The translations under genes and the position numbers were made by a program. Below are positions 44,342 to 56,720 of a DNA stretch of 64,000 nt, one piece after another. This stretch comes from Eucalyptus grandis (Eukaryota > Streptophyta > Magnoliopsida > Myrtales > Myrtaceae): positions 48,343,738 through 48,407,737 of the forward strand of contig NC_052612.1 of NCBI RefSeq assembly GCF_016545825.1. Reading direction: 5' to 3'. Under the pieces are notes generated by a model that worked only from the letters and a program-made list of their open reading frames with translations, was not told the origin of the DNA and ran no database searches. Every line of letters starts with the position of its first letter. Within the stretch, counting starts at the first letter, position 1.

Positions 44342-45188
44342 TGCGGAGCGGCGAGGCAGCAGCAAGTCGTTGCTAGTGCAGTGAGTGGAGCGGTGAGGCA
44401 ACAGCGGGCGCAGCAACGAGTCGCTGCTGGTGCAATGAGCCGAGCGACGAGGTAGTAGCGACTCGTTGCTGATGTAGTGAGCAGAGCAGCGAGTCGCTGC
44501 TGGTGCAGTGAGCAAAGCGGCGAGGCAGCAGCGAGTTGTTGCTGATGCAATGAGCGGAGCAGCGAGGCAACAGCGGGCGCAGCAGCGAGTCGTTGCTAAT
44601 GTAGTGGACAGAGCGGCGATGGTCGGTGGCCAGCCTGCCGACGTTGGATGGCACCGACACAGTGGTAGTGAGCCGTGGTGCACAGGGGATCGGCCACAGC
44701 TGAAGAAGATGAACAACTCCTCGTTTTCTTTTCTTTTCTTTTTCACCTCAGCTACATGCTTCCCATGTCTTTTCCCTGCTATTTCACTATAGTGGTCACT
44801 TCTCTCTGCTCCCTTTTTTTACTTTTTCCTTATGTGTTTTCTTCCTTTGGCCAAACCAAGAGAAGCCCTTCCCTCTCTCCACTTTTGTTTTGACTTTTCT
44901 CTCACAAAAACTCTATTCCCTTCTATAAGTGTTTCGAAAGCTCTTTCTCCAAAGTTTCCCCCCTCCATTTCAAAGCCTCGCACTCTCTATTTATAGAGGG
45001 AAGACTCAAGTTTGTTTTTGCAAATGAGATATTCACTCGACCACTTAACAAAAAAAATGGCTCCAAAATCACACAACAACTAATTTAAAAAAAAAAATTG
45101 AAATGAGGATATATTTTCAACAACAAAGATTTTGAAAACCAAATGTTTTATTTTTATTTATTATTTTATAAAATATTAGGTGTCAACA
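44342..45188 (-). repeat. LTR-like segment with minisatellite, minus strand
   Basis: Read on the minus strand it starts TGTTGACACCTAATATTTTA at 45188, has a TATA box CTATAAATAGAG (near 44986-45000), and then runs into an imperfect minisatellite of cagcgagtcgctgctggtg-type units (44345-44620). This looks like the U3-R-U5 of a gypsy-type LTR. No target duplication was found, and its far end abuts the broken Sirevirus RT, so it is probably a rearranged or incomplete copy. Confidence 0.5.
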
Positions 45189-45841
45189 CCATGTAACGAT
45201 ATTACCTAGACCTTTCTAATGTTTTTGAGCCTAAGCAAGATGCCCATCTATCATCTCTACTTAGTGATGTGTCCTCGGATACCACTGTCGTGATAATAAG
45301 CACCTCTCATATATTTAAAAAATATATACTTTTCTATTACATGATAATCAATTTAATTCTACACATTTCAAACTTGTCAATTTAGTTTTAAACATTTTGT
45401 TAATTTGCCAGTTTAGCCATTTTGATCAATTTAAGAATGGCTGAAATGGAAGCCGTCCCCACTCCTCATGCATATGGACAAACTTAAATTACATTTGGTT
45501 GTTTCCTTCTTGCTTTGTGAGTTTCAATGGGGTTTCTTCCGAAAGCAACATCATACCACAGCTCAACATGCTGCGAACAAGATAACCTAAAAAATTTCAG
45601 ATGAGCCGACGTCATGTCGAGTGCATGGAATGGCCATAATTTAAGATATACACACATGTTCCCGCCGGATGGTCTTTCTCCGTTCGATAGTTGCGAGAAA
45701 GAGCAGGAAATCTATCGACTACCGGTCAACCTTGTCGGACTCTGGCCAGCCAACATTCGAGACGGTGAAAAGCTTCTCTACGCATTAGGGTTAAGGTCAT
45801 GCTTTCAGGCTTCACTTTCTAACGGTCTGGACATATCGGAC
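45189..45841. other. Gene-free stretch with a segment shared with 54.1-54.5 kb
   Basis: From about 45498 to 45760 it resembles 54082-54470 (for example ccgaaag-aacatcat-cc and gagaaagagc). A 76-codon ORF at 45614-45844 lies in it but is not conserved in the other copy, so I do not call a gene. The last five bases (45837-45841, cggac) are the target duplication of the next LTR. Confidence 0.5.
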
Positions 45842-46751
45842 TGAGATAGCTAGTATAAGCACTTAGAGGGGGGTGAATAGGTGCACAAACAATTTCTCGA
45901 GATACGGAAGCGATTCTAGGCAAACGATAGAAAAGAAAATACAATCAAAGTAAAGTAAAGGTTAGGGAAGAGAAAATTGAACACAAGATTTATAATGGTT
46001 CGGCTTATTCCAAGCCTACGTCCACTCTTCCGCATTGACAGCCCACCGGCTGGATTTCACTATGAACAAAAGAGAAGTTACAGCACAGCTTTTCCTTGAT
46101 TCCACAATGTAGATGTTCTACCACACTTCCTCAAGGTTTCTCACGAATATAGACTCTCTTTTGTTTACAAGATTTTGCTCAACAAATGAATTGACTAAGA
46201 ACAATGAGCTTCAGACTTTGGAATTCTTCTATCGTGCACACACTTGAACAACTGGAACGCCTTCCTTATATACTCCTTCATGCCATCATACCCGTTGACA
46301 CTTACAAAGGAATTCCTCCAATCTACCCGTTGGACGGAATCAATTAGGAAGATCATTCGAGCTATTAAAGGAATATGTCGATAGCCCATCAATCATGTTC
46401 GCCCATACAATCAGGATCTTGGTTTCCACAAGTAGAACCTTCCAAGTATACTTTGCCAATCATCGGATCCTTAATCTTCAAATCAATTATGATCAAATAA
46501 AGGATTCCGCCATGTCATATCCAGCCAAGAAATCTTCTCTAGTCGATAAGGCCACATCCTTAATAAAACATCCAGTTCTGGATAGCCTTTCTTCAACGGA
46601 TTAGAAACTGTCAATGAGGATAGACTTTGAGTCTTGAGTCTGGCTGTCCGAAGGTCTTCAGACTTTAAATAGCAGAGTCTGCAAGCCTTCAGACTAGACT
46701 GATGGAAACGTTTTGTCAACTTCAAAACACTTCAAGAGGATTTCTCCAACA
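45842..46751 (-). mobile_element. Sirevirus solo LTR, minus strand
   Basis: A 910-bp LTR of the same family as 4082-5032. Minus-strand start is TGTTGGAGAAATCC and minus-strand end is ctagctatctca. A perfect 5-bp target duplication CGGAC lies at 45837-45841 and 46752-46756. No internal region remains, so it formed by LTR-LTR recombination. Its clean ends define the LTR boundaries used for the other copies. Confidence 0.92.
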
Positions 46752-46756
46752 CGGAC

Positions 46757-49118
46757 AAACGACGGCATTAATTTGTTTTAGTCGCTTAAACAATTACTTA
46801 AGCAAGTGAGTGGCAGCAAGACTCTGACGTCGAGGGAAAGTGACTCATATGTCGTGAAATCGTGGACTTTGCTCCTAGCTTTGCCACTTTGTAAATCTAA
46901 TGATCAACCATAGATTATACATTAAAAGAAATAAAGAAACCGAATGAGCTTTTGAGATCATATTGGTGCAAGAAGAGAAACTGTGAATAGTACCTATTTG
47001 TCTCCCATTAATACAACATGGATGTGTCGCCAATATTAAGATACCAAATTGTTCAAAACTATACGTAAGTTATCGTGTGTAGGTGGATGTAATGCTTCGT
47101 ATAGGCAGCCTTACTTCTAACGTATACTTTTCCGGAAAAGTTTGTAACTCGTGTTATTATTCTAAATATTCGATATAGTTCAAAGATAGTACATTGACTA
47201 AATATCAATCAAGAATTGGACTTATTTTGTATAAGATAAACAAGTTGGATAACAGCTCCGTTAGTCTCACAAGAGTGATAGAGACGCATCAACCACCTAT
47301 TTAAAGCCGGAAATTGGGTCACTTCTTTCACCGGTTACCACTTTCCTAGATTGGCGCAATAACTTGAGGAAAAAAAATACAGATTTAAATTATTTCTGCC
47401 ATGTTGGCAACTAAATTATCGCCATCATAATTACTCATTTATCACATGAAAAATTAGAGATCGATCCAGATCCATAAACTTAAAGTATCATTAGCATAAT
47501 TTACATTTGCATTACAAATATTATGAACATTTAACAGGTTCCCATGAATTGCACTTTAATTGGTGTGCTTATAAAAATGCATAATGAGTTTAAGCAGGGA
47601 GGTCCTAAACCATATTCAATTCTCAAGACTAAGCCCATAAAGTGAAGAATCTGGCCAAGCCCCAATTTCCTTCATGATGGCTAAAAATCTTGAGGTTGCG
47701 TTTAACAGTAAGGATAAAATTCATAATAGGATAAAATTTATCATATCCTGCATTTGATGCTTGCTCAAGGCAGGATAAAGTTAGATTTAAGAGAAATATA
47801 GACCTAGGGGTGATCAGGTTCAGGGTGGGTAGATTCTAAACCTAGACCATGTACCCAACCATGTTTGCATTGGATCCTATTTTAGAATCACCATGTTTTT
47901 CCATTCCGGTTCCAACGTCAACCCTATTTCTACTAAAACCTATTTTGCAACCACTTGATATTCTATACAATTTTGAATTTTACATTAATACGCGAGAAAG
48001 TAACATAATCCTCCTCATTTGTATTGAAATATTAAGCACATATAATCAATAAGTATATGAACTTTTTGACTAAATGAAATTAATGATCCACAAGGCTAAT
48101 TATCATAAACAAACATCATAAGGCAAAGAAAAAATCCTATGCGATGGACAATGTCACCATGAGCCGGCGAGGAAGAGGAATGACAAAGGAGGAGCATCGT
48201 GCAAAAGGAAAAACACACTTCTAAGGTTGGAAATCAAGAGAAAGAAAGATAGGGTTTTGGACTTTTGGGTTTACAAAACCGGTTCCCAAACCAGTCCATT
48301 CAATCCGGTTCTCGAGTGGGTATTCACTTTGGACCGGTTCCCGGACTAATTTCAATGGGAAGCAACTCTTGGACCTATAATATAATGTGAATATATCTAA
48401 CTTTATTATTGTAATCACCAAACAGTTAATAAGATATAGCAAAATCCCATAAATTTCATATCATATTATATTCAGTCTTATCCTAGTAAAAAATTTGGAC
48501 AATCAAACACAACCTAAAAGGTTTAGTATTAAATTGACACAATTGCGAGATTTAGGATCAAATTGGCAAATTGTCAAAGTTTTAGGACAAAATTGACACA
48601 ACTGAAAAGTTTAGGACTAAATCGATCTTTCCACAATAAGTTTAGGACTTTTTGAATAATTTAGCCCAAAGTTTGTAGAATCCTTATTTCATTGGATGAT
48701 AAGGTAGCTTTGCCTTTGTTTGCTTGGTGCATCCACGTTCTTTCATCTCTATAACTAATTTATTTAACATTTCTAATTATTAGGTGTTACATAACTATTT
48801 GTACACTCGTATGATCTCCCCTCACACATTAGTGATTTATGATTAAAATTGACAAAGACTACTTGCAAAATATTTTCAAAATAATGAGAAAAAGCAATGA
48901 AAGGGTGTTAGATTAATAATTAAGTCCTCATATCCATGAATTTCTAGTTCACAGAATTAAATGAATTTCTGCATCTTACTTAGATGTCAAAGTGACCCAT
49001 AAATGATTGGTAGCGACTCCAAACTAAATTGAATGACATTTTTAATTAAAGAGGGGGAGATGAAATATCATATCAAGACTGAGTTATCAAGAGTCGTGGA
49101 GCCGTTTTGCACCAATAG
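46757..49118. other. Gene-free stretch upstream of UGT gene 2
   Basis: AT-rich with one MITE-like element (47694-48514). After it (48525-48665) comes a stretch of repeated tttaggactaaattgacac-like phrases, resembling 51180-51260. No gene recognised. Confidence 0.55.
47694..48514. mobile_element. MITE-like element with a nested hAT-like relic
   Basis: Imperfect inverted ends GGTTGCGTTTAA and its complement in caaacacaacc, flanked by tga and taa, suggest a Tourist/PIF-Harbinger-type MITE. Inside, from about 47808 (taggggtgatcagg) to about 48365, lies a segment with repeated ccggttcc phrases typical of plant hAT ends. Boundaries of the inner segment are unclear. Confidence 0.4.
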
Positions 49119-49262
49119 TTCACGGAACATATCGTGGTTCCTTGGGGTTGTTAAACAGCATTCCACCCACTCAAAGACAACCTCTCTAGTCCGCCACCAC
49201 CGCCTCCTCCTCCTCCTCCGCTGGATCTCCGCCGCCGCATCCCTCACTCTCGACCCACCAAA
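49119..49262 (+). promoter_or_regulatory. Promoter-proximal region and leader of UGT gene 2
   Basis: Ends in a pyrimidine-rich, ctcctc-repeat leader before the ATG. It aligns with the joined left (to 19259) and right (from 33260) flanks of the Pack-MULE, giving the empty-site version: gttttgcaccaatagttca. No unambiguous TATA box identified. Confidence 0.6.
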
Positions 49263-50786
49263 ATGGACGGCTCCATCGTCCTCTACCCTTCTCCTGGAAG
49301 AGGTCACCTCGCCTCCATGGTAGAGCTCGCGAAGCACATCCTTTGCCACCACCCTTCCTTCTCCGTCACCGTCCTCCTCCTCTCCACCCCACCTCCGGAC
49401 ACCCATTTCATTGCCGCCATCTCCGCCTCCCACCCTTCAATCACCTTCCACCATCTGCCTGCCGTCTCCGTCCCCAACTCCGACCACCTCTCCTCTTCCT
49501 CTCCCGCCAACTTCATCTACTCCACCTTCGAAATCGTCAGCCTTCTAAACCCGACGCTCCACCAGACTCTAGGCTCTCTCTCCAGGTCCTCCGACATCAA
49601 AGCGTTTGTCATCGACTTCTTTTGCAACGCCGCCTTCGGCGTCTCCGCCTCCCTCAACATCCCGACCTACTACTACTACACCTCTGGCGCGAGCGGGTTG
49701 GCTTTATTTCTCTACATTCCCACTCTCCACAAGAAGTACCCCGAGGGCTTCAAAGACCTCAACGTGCCCATTCAGGTCCCTGGCTTCCCCCCAGTCTCAC
49801 CCCGAGACATGCCCATGGTCATCAGCGACCGGAGCCTCAGGGTCTACAGCCATTTTTTGGACACGGCGATTCAGATGGCTAACTCAGCCGGCATCATCGT
49901 CAACACATTCGACTCGTTCCAAGCCAGCGCCCTCAAGGCTCTGAGGGACGGCCTCTGCGTGCCGGATGGAGCCACTCCTCCGACGTACTGTGTCGGGCCA
50001 CTGGTGGCGTCCGGTGGAGGAATCGAAGGCGGTAGCGAGAGGCACGAGTGCTTGGGCTGGCTCGATTCACAGCCGTCCCGAAGTGTGCTGTTCCTGAGCT
50101 TCGGGAGCATGGGTGTTTTCTCGACGAGGCAGCTGAAGGAAATGGCATTAGGGTTGGAGAGGAGCGGAGTGCGGTTCTTGTGGGTGGTGCGGGTCCCGCC
50201 GCCACACGACGAGGCTCGGCGCACGTCGGTTGAGCTGGAGCCGAGCGCCAAGTCGTTCCTGCCCGAAGGGTTTGTGGATAGGACGAGAGGGAGGGGGATG
50301 ATAGTGGAGTCGTGGGCCCCACAAGTGGAGGTGCTGAGCCACGGCTCGGTGGGCGGGTTCGTGACTCACTGTGGGTGGAACTCGATTCTAGAGGCGGTGT
50401 GCCACGGCGTGCCCATGCTGGCCTGGCCTCTCTACGCGGAGCAGAGGTTGAATAGGGTCTACTTGGTGGAGGAGATGAAGCTGGCTCTGTCCGTCACCGA
50501 GTCAGAGGAAGAAGATGGGCTTGTCTCGGCGGATGAGCTGGAGGAGCGAGTGAATGAGCTGATGCGATCGGAGAAAGGGAGAGCAATAAGGGATCGAGTC
50601 CTGGCCATGCGAGAAGCCGCGACCGCCGCGCTGAGCAAGGGCGGGTCTTCCCTATCGGCCCTCGCCAAGTTGATCGGGTCGATCAAAGCCGGGTTGAGCG
50701 AAGTGGATGTTCACGACCTGGTCACGAGCTCCGTGGGAGTTGTCGGTGATGTGGGCGGCGCCAGCACAGTTATGATCTCCAGTTGA
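49263..50786 (+). CDS. UDP-glycosyltransferase, group E (UGT88-like), UGT gene 2
   Basis: Intact single-exon family 1 glycosyltransferase, 507 aa (family usually 450-500). It transfers a sugar, probably glucose, from UDP-sugar to a small hydrophobic acceptor in the cytosol. N-terminal Rossmann domain with catalytic His15 (PGRGHL) and Asp118 (VIDFFC); TYYYYTSGAS near 135-143. C-terminal donor domain with VLFLSFGSMG (275-284) and the 44-residue PSPG box Trp351-Gln394 containing HCGWNS; the last Gln suggests UDP-glucose. The tail after SIKAG extends 31 residues and ends MISS. About 85% identical by eye to UGT gene 1, so the two are tandem duplicates now 16 kb apart. The UGT88 assignment rests on the LYPSPGRGHL-SMVEL start and PSPG style. 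The acceptor cannot be read from sequence. Confidence 0.93.
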   Translation: MDGSIVLYPSPGRGHLASMVELAKHILCHHPSFSVTVLLLSTPPPDTHFIAAISASHPSITFHHLPAVSVPNSDHLSSSSPANFIYSTFEIVSLLNPTLHQTLGSLSRSSDIKAFVIDFFCNAAFGVSASLNIPTYYYYTSGASGLALFLYIPTLHKKYPEGFKDLNVPIQVPGFPPVSPRDMPMVISDRSLRVYSHFLDTAIQMANSAGIIVNTFDSFQASALKALRDGLCVPDGATPPTYCVGPLVASGGGIEGGSERHECLGWLDSQPSRSVLFLSFGSMGVFSTRQLKEMALGLERSGVRFLWVVRVPPPHDEARRTSVELEPSAKSFLPEGFVDRTRGRGMIVESWAPQVEVLSHGSVGGFVTHCGWNSILEAVCHGVPMLAWPLYAEQRLNRVYLVEEMKLALSVTESEEEDGLVSADELEERVNELMRSEKGRAIRDRVLAMREAATAALSKGGSSLSALAKLIGSIKAGLSEVDVHDLVTSSVGVVGDVGGASTVMISS

Positions 50787-53700
50787 AGTATCGTTTTCTT
50801 GTGGTTTTAGGATTTCTGAAAGAAAGAAATAATTCGAGGGCAAAGAAGCTTGTGCATGTGGGATGGTCTCCCGTTCGTGGATATACAGCAATCTCTAGAA
50901 TTTAAATCGGAAGGATCACTGATGGATTTTCGATCTTTAGTAAAGTCAATCTTTTGTTGTCTTCTGGAATTTCTTTCTCTGGTGTTAGCGAGTGTACCGT
51001 GCAATGTTTAAGTGCCATTCACTGGGAGTACACGCAACACATATATATGCGGACAGCAAATCTTCGTTCCGTCGAAGTATCTCAATAATTATTTTCTTGT
51101 GGCTTGAGAATAAGAAGCAGTCAAATTTTTGAAACGTGAATACTGGACTACTCTCCGCTTGTATTTGGGAAATTGTCCAAATAGTCCTACACCTATTGTA
51201 CTTTTATTAATTCAATCATAAACTTTTCAACTTTATCAATTCAATCCTAAATCGTTTCATTTCTTGCCAATCAATCTCTTCGGCTAATTTTTTCCTCCTT
51301 CGAGCCTCGACAACGACACTATTATTTTGTCAATCACATGACCTGACGCATTGAAATGCATGCTATATTTAAAATTCATCAATCTTGTCCGATAACATGC
51401 TACTTCAAAGCAATCAAAAATCAAAAAATTCAATCAATCATAAAGTTCACTCACGAGACTATGTTAGTATCCAAACCTACCTGACTACTTTATTAATGCA
51501 ATGAGATAATATAAGATATAGCCTAAGGCATTATAATCTCACTATCTTGCATTAAAATTATTTAATAGAATTAAATACCCACATAGAATCACCTTATACC
51601 TACCTTGATTAGGACTACGGCCTAAGACACCAAGGGGCACAATCCACGAAGCAATGTTGGTGATGAAATATTAGAATATTGAGATCTGTGAGATTTGATG
51701 GGACTATTGCCAACTATTCTAAAAACTTAAGCTATGTATGATTTATTATCTAAATATTCTAACACTACTCCTCACACTTAATTTGATCTTGTTGTCTAAT
51801 ACTAAACGTGGAGATTTTGATTGTGGAGGTAAATGGGCCCATAGAGATTTCAACTTAGAACCTCCAACTTTAATATCATGTGAGATTTTGGTGAAACCAC
51901 AGCTAACATTTTTAAAAACTTAAACTGTTAGATAAATGCATAGTTTATTATTTAAATATTCTAACAAAATCAATTATTGTTGGAGGTTATTTGGTGCTTA
52001 TAATTCGTACCTGGCACAAGCTCTAACATTGATAAAGACTACTTTTTTGTTGATAATTCGAGGAAAGGATTTGGTTTTATTTGCTTCTGTTGAGGTATTA
52101 TTGTGTGTGAACGTTAACCAAGTGCATGTTTATGGTGCTAATGGAATAATATTTCAATGGAGTGGTTTTAAAAAATCGAAACTTGTCAGTAATTCTGTTG
52201 TTGTCTGGACAAGGGATTTCTTCTTTCTTTGTGACTTCCTTGTGGTTTTTGGCATTTCTCCATGACTGTTTCAAAGAAGGGGCAGTACGTCTGAGCTTCA
52301 ATTGCCCTAGAGGATGCTCTCAATTGAACCTAGAGAGGAAGGAAACAGACCGCGAAATGTGTTGGTGGGCGTTTGGAATGGCCTAAATGTTGTAGCTTCA
52401 GAGCTCGGTCGTCCTGTGCATGGCTGCAGTTGTGGCCACGGAGCAGGATTGAAGGATTAGACGTCAAACTCTCCAATCTCTCCTGCTGATCGCGTTGCCC
52501 TGCAGCCATGCACTTTCTTTTTTATGCTCAGGGGCATGGTCAATTCCATTGTAATTGCAAGCATCCGCATCAGTCAGTCAATTCATGTTGACTTTATTGT
52601 CCTAGCCGACAAAAGACGAGGAGTACTTAATTCGTATTTTTCCTGAGGTTATCGCTTATGATTAGATGCACTAAATATGAATACTTTCTTGACTAATGAC
52701 GAATTTTTCTTCCATAGTAGAGAAATGGTGCCAACCATTAGGATGAGAACATTAAAATTAAATGTTACATTAATCTACAAAATATATGCATGATTTATTC
52801 TTTAATCCTAATTATTGCTATTAAGCATTTGGATAGAAGAGAATTTCAATTCAGTTCCGTTGCATTTCTCACATTTCTAATAGCCCCAATCACATAACCA
52901 GCCAACCTCGATTGTTAATGAAGTTAAACCAAAAGGTGTAGAGAGATTTCATGCAGGCAATAATGATGATGATAGAGATTGTGGTTTTACAAAGTTGATG
53001 AATGCCAGGTGTGGCCGACGAAGGATTCCTAGAAATGATCTCTTCAATAACTCAAGGTAATCTTCGGTTTCGTAGGGCTCACTCCTGAAGGATCAAAATC
53101 TAGATGCGTATGTATTCTTTACCAACTCCTCGGTTGGTTTTTTGTCCCCGTGGAAGGAACGAAGATCTGCCGTCACCGGCTAAATCCAGCTTCCCTATAT
53201 TCGAGAGCTTTCAATGAATCCTTGGATACTGCAAAAGTTTCAATGATTTGAAGTTTTGTGATTCCAAGGTAATCGATTCTCGACCATTCCGGGACTTCAA
53301 TCTGACTACTGTTGAGAGTAATGGATGTGGGGCATCCACGGGAGTACAAATATAGCAACGAGACTTCACCATTTCTTTGGCCATGCAAAGGGGTCGGCTC
53401 GAGGTGATCCGGAAGATCGGGTCTAAAGTATTGACCAAGTTTAGTCATAACACAAATTGTACAGATAAATATTTGGGTCCGAATTTATTAAGATACACAT
53501 ATAAGTTTTGTTAGAAATATCTGAAATTGGAGAATAGATGTGACAATTCTTTAATAGTTTTCCCCTTTTCTTTTTCTTTTCTTTATTTACCATCGCCAAC
53601 TATAGGTGAGGGTATTGTGACTCACTTGAAGTACTCACCAGCCACTAGGCAAGGGCTCACGGCTCCTCGCATTCCCTCACTAGATTTGGGCCAGGTGAGG

Positions 53701-54059
53701 AATGACGAGGACTTAGCCCTCGCAGGTGGTCTACCACCAAAGCAGTAAACTGATGGAGGAAAATAAGAAAAAGGAAAGAAAAAAGGAAAAATATTAGAAA
53801 ATTATTACAAAAATTATAAATATTGTCCACATCAATACTGATCATGCCACATAGGATGATTGGCTTTCATGTTAACAATTTTCCCTATCAAAACTAGTCA
53901 GAATGACTATATTGACATATCGTCAAAATATTTAAAATTGAATCGGTTCAATTGAAGATTTAGAATTAACTTGGCATCCAAACAAAAGTTCTACATCTCT
54001 TTTGATAATTTTCCTAACTTTATTGGGCACCTCAAGACAAGATCCCACTCCTCAAGCAC
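50787..54059. other. Gene-free stretch downstream of UGT gene 2
   Basis: Mostly AT-rich. Notable items: a tttcaactttatcaattcaatcc-type repeat stretch near 51180-51260; an imperfect hairpin with arms ttaatgcaatgagat and its complement at 51496-51558; two similar phrases aaaaactta...tttattatttaaatattctaac at 51720-51765 and 51914-51965. A 91-codon minus-strand ORF at 53173-53448 has no recognisable domain. No gene is called. Confidence 0.5.
51496..51558. repeat. Short imperfect inverted repeat
   Basis: Arms ttaatgcaatgagataat and atctcactatcttgcattaa pair with a small loop and a few gaps. It may be a tiny MITE remnant. Confidence 0.45.
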
Positions 54060-54818
54060 ATGATCGTCTTCAAACATGTTCGGTTGTTTCCCATCGCCTT
54101 CGTAAATTACAATCTAATTTCTCCCGAAAGTAACATCATTCCCCAGTTCACACCGGACCGCGATCCTTTATCTCTTGTTCTGAATAAAAGAACCAATATA
54201 AAAATGGAATGGGCCGATGCTGCGTTGAATTCACGGAATGTCCCTAATAGATCCAACGGGAAAATTAGTGACAACCCATGCAGAAAGTAAAAGCTCGCAT
54301 TAAAATACAGAGACATCTTTGTTTTCTTGTTTTTGGTTATTTTGTGGACGCCCCATTTAGGCATTTCCTACTGTTATAGTGATTGCGATGAGATTGTTGT
54401 TTGCTTTACAAATAATAAAGTCGTGAGAAAGAGCTGGTATTCTGTCGCCTATCTGTCAACTTCGTGGGGAAAGTTGAAGTAAGTTGGGAGGAAAGGTAGC
54501 TTTAGAAATACTTTCCCGAGCAAAAAAGAAGGCATGGAGTGAATCTTCTAGGACTCGACCAATAAGCAGCCACACTCTTCATATTAGAGTTCCGGTCTTG
54601 AAATTCGATTTGCCCATCGTAAATTTCCATTATTATACTAATGTGCAACTCAATTTTCCCAGTGGCATGAAACTTTTCAGAACAAGCAGTCGCGTTATCT
54701 AGCTTTTAACACATGACAGATGTTAAGCCTATTTGGAAAATTTCAAGAGTTTTCCATCTGAATTAAAATAATCAAGTGCAATGGTTGGAGAGAATGTTAG
54801 GTAAATTCGGTGCAAGAT
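54060..54818. other. Segment paralogous to 45.5 kb, no supported gene
   Basis: From 54082 to about 54470 it is similar to 45498-45760. A 76-codon ORF (54060-54290) covers part of it, but the other copy has no equivalent frame. Probably an old non-coding duplication or unrecognised repeat. Confidence 0.45.
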
Positions 54819-54972
54819 GGATAGTTAGGTCTGACTATTGAGGTTTCGGCTTTACATATTGTCCATTCAGCGGCGATACTACTTGTCCGCCGCCACCGCC
54901 ACACCTCCTCCCCCGCGCCGGATAGTTAGGTCTGACTATTGAGGTTTCGGCTTTACATATTGTCCATTCAGC
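54819..54972 (+). repeat. 53-bp direct duplication
   Basis: The segment from ggatagttaggtctgac to gtccattcagc occurs exactly at 54819-54871 and 54920-54972, separated by a 48-base spacer containing a ccgccgccacc run. Confidence 0.9.
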
Positions 54973-55072
54973 TACGGTCTGGGCCACCAAGCCGCCCCCC
55001 TCCCCAACCAAATCCAATACAGTGACGCAGCTACATGATCCGAAGAAAACTAATAATTTCATTCAATGCATA

Positions 55073-55705
55073 TCAGCATGAAGCTAGATCTCTATCAGAG
55101 GCCACGGCGCGTGAAGGATATATTATGACATAATTGCTTGCGGATTCACTCCGTCACTTTGACAATGAAATCCATCGTTTTATGTGGTATTTGTTAAATA
55201 AGTTTAGTCGGTTTGATGTTTGGACTACGCTCGTTCAGAGAAATATCTCTGAATTCATGGCATACCTTATCACTTTGCATATTTCTTGAGCACCTTCATC
55301 TTTTGGGTTAGTTTAATTCAATGCATGATCCACTTTCATAATTCTGGATAAGTTTCACCACTTGTACGACATAATCCTGGTGTGTGATAATAAAAAATCA
55401 CAAGACGACACTTTTAAGTTCGATTTTATTTTATTAAAAAAAAAGACTCTAGTCATTCATAGCTTTAGCGCCTCAAATTTGAGTTTACATACCAATGATG
55501 TAACATATTTAATCTAAGATCCTAAGGATTCAATTTAGCTCTTGGGCTAGTTGAGTTTGCCATTATTAGAGAGCTTGAATTAGGCTTGTTGATTTTACAA
55601 TCCCATAAAAGATGTAATCAAGGCCCAACTAAAACAAGGTTTACAATGAATAACATTCATCTTACTTTGATCTTATGTTTGCTCAACTAAAATAAGATGA
55701 GACTA
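55073..55705. other. Gene-free stretch
   Basis: AT-rich sequence with no gene, RNA or element that I can support. Confidence 0.5.
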
Positions 55706-56303
55706 GGTGTGTTTGTTTTGCGAAAAACAATTTCCAGAGAAAACGTTTTCCTCATTTTCCAACGTTTAGTTCATTTAGGAAAATGAGTCGACGGAAAAAT
55801 GTTTTCCTGGTAAAATGTTTTCCTTCCAAAACTTAAATTCAGGAAAACGATTTCCCCTTTGAAAGAACCGGAAAACGTTTTCCAAAATGTTTTAAGGTCA
55901 TTGTTTAATGAAAATTTTATTATTAAAAATATTTTCTAATTAAAAATTTTGAATTTGTTATTATTATATCTTTTCTTTTCTTTTTTCTTGTTTTCTCTTT
56001 TCTTTCTTTGCCTATGAACGTAAACCCTAACTCCTTCTCCCCTGTCTCCTTCTCCTTTACCCTCCCTTTCATCACCGCCGCCTCCTCCAACCCTAGCCCC
56101 TCCTGCACTCCCATTGGCTTTGCTTCCTCCTCTTCCTCTTCGTTGGCGTCTTCTACACCTTCAATCATTTTTCAAATACAATCCAAACACTAGAAAATAT
56201 TTTCAGTCACGTATCACTAAACAAAGGAAAACTTTTCCTGGAAAATGGTTTCCCATAAAACATTTTCTAAAAACGTGACGTTTTTCGTGAAACAAACACA
56301 TCC
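55706..56303. mobile_element. MITE-like element with ggaaaacg-ttttcc repeats
   Basis: Inverted ends GGTGTGTTTGTTTTGCGAAAAA and the complement of a matching right end (gtttttcgtgaaacaaacac). Flanks cta and taa fit a TA-containing 3-bp duplication as in Tourist/PIF-Harbinger MITEs. The interior repeats the palindrome-like ggaaaacgttttcc several times near both ends and holds a C/T-rich middle (55970-56160). About 600 bp, no transposase. Confidence 0.55.
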
Positions 56304-56676
56304 TAACATGATATTTCTACGACTATATAATAGATAAGAAAATAACTGATCCAAAAAATTGATTATTTTTTTGGTCGAATAGAAAAATAATAATCAATTT
56401 AGAAAAGAGGAAAATAGCGAAGTACAGAATCCGAAGCTCCAAACCCAACTCACCTACCCACGGGCACACTCTTTCTAGCCCAGTGGACCTGATGGCCATT
56501 TTATGTGGTCCACGTCATCACTTGCCCGTTGTCCATCAACAGCGTCTCGTTCTCAACCCTAAAGCAGCAGACCTCGATCCTATGACAACAGATCCTCGGG
56601 TGGATAGATCGGCTCACATGAGATGATTATAGCCCTCGGAGTAATTGGTGGACATACGACCCAAAACTACAATAAT

Positions 56677-56720
<44 letters not shown>

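Noticed and set aside
45614..45844. 76-codon ORF as a small gene
   Set aside because: The related segment at 54.1 kb has no matching frame, and the ORF runs into an LTR.
53173..53448. Possible resistance-gene LRR fragment on the minus strand
   Set aside because: No repeat periodicity or recognisable NLR motif could be shown; similarity was only an impression.
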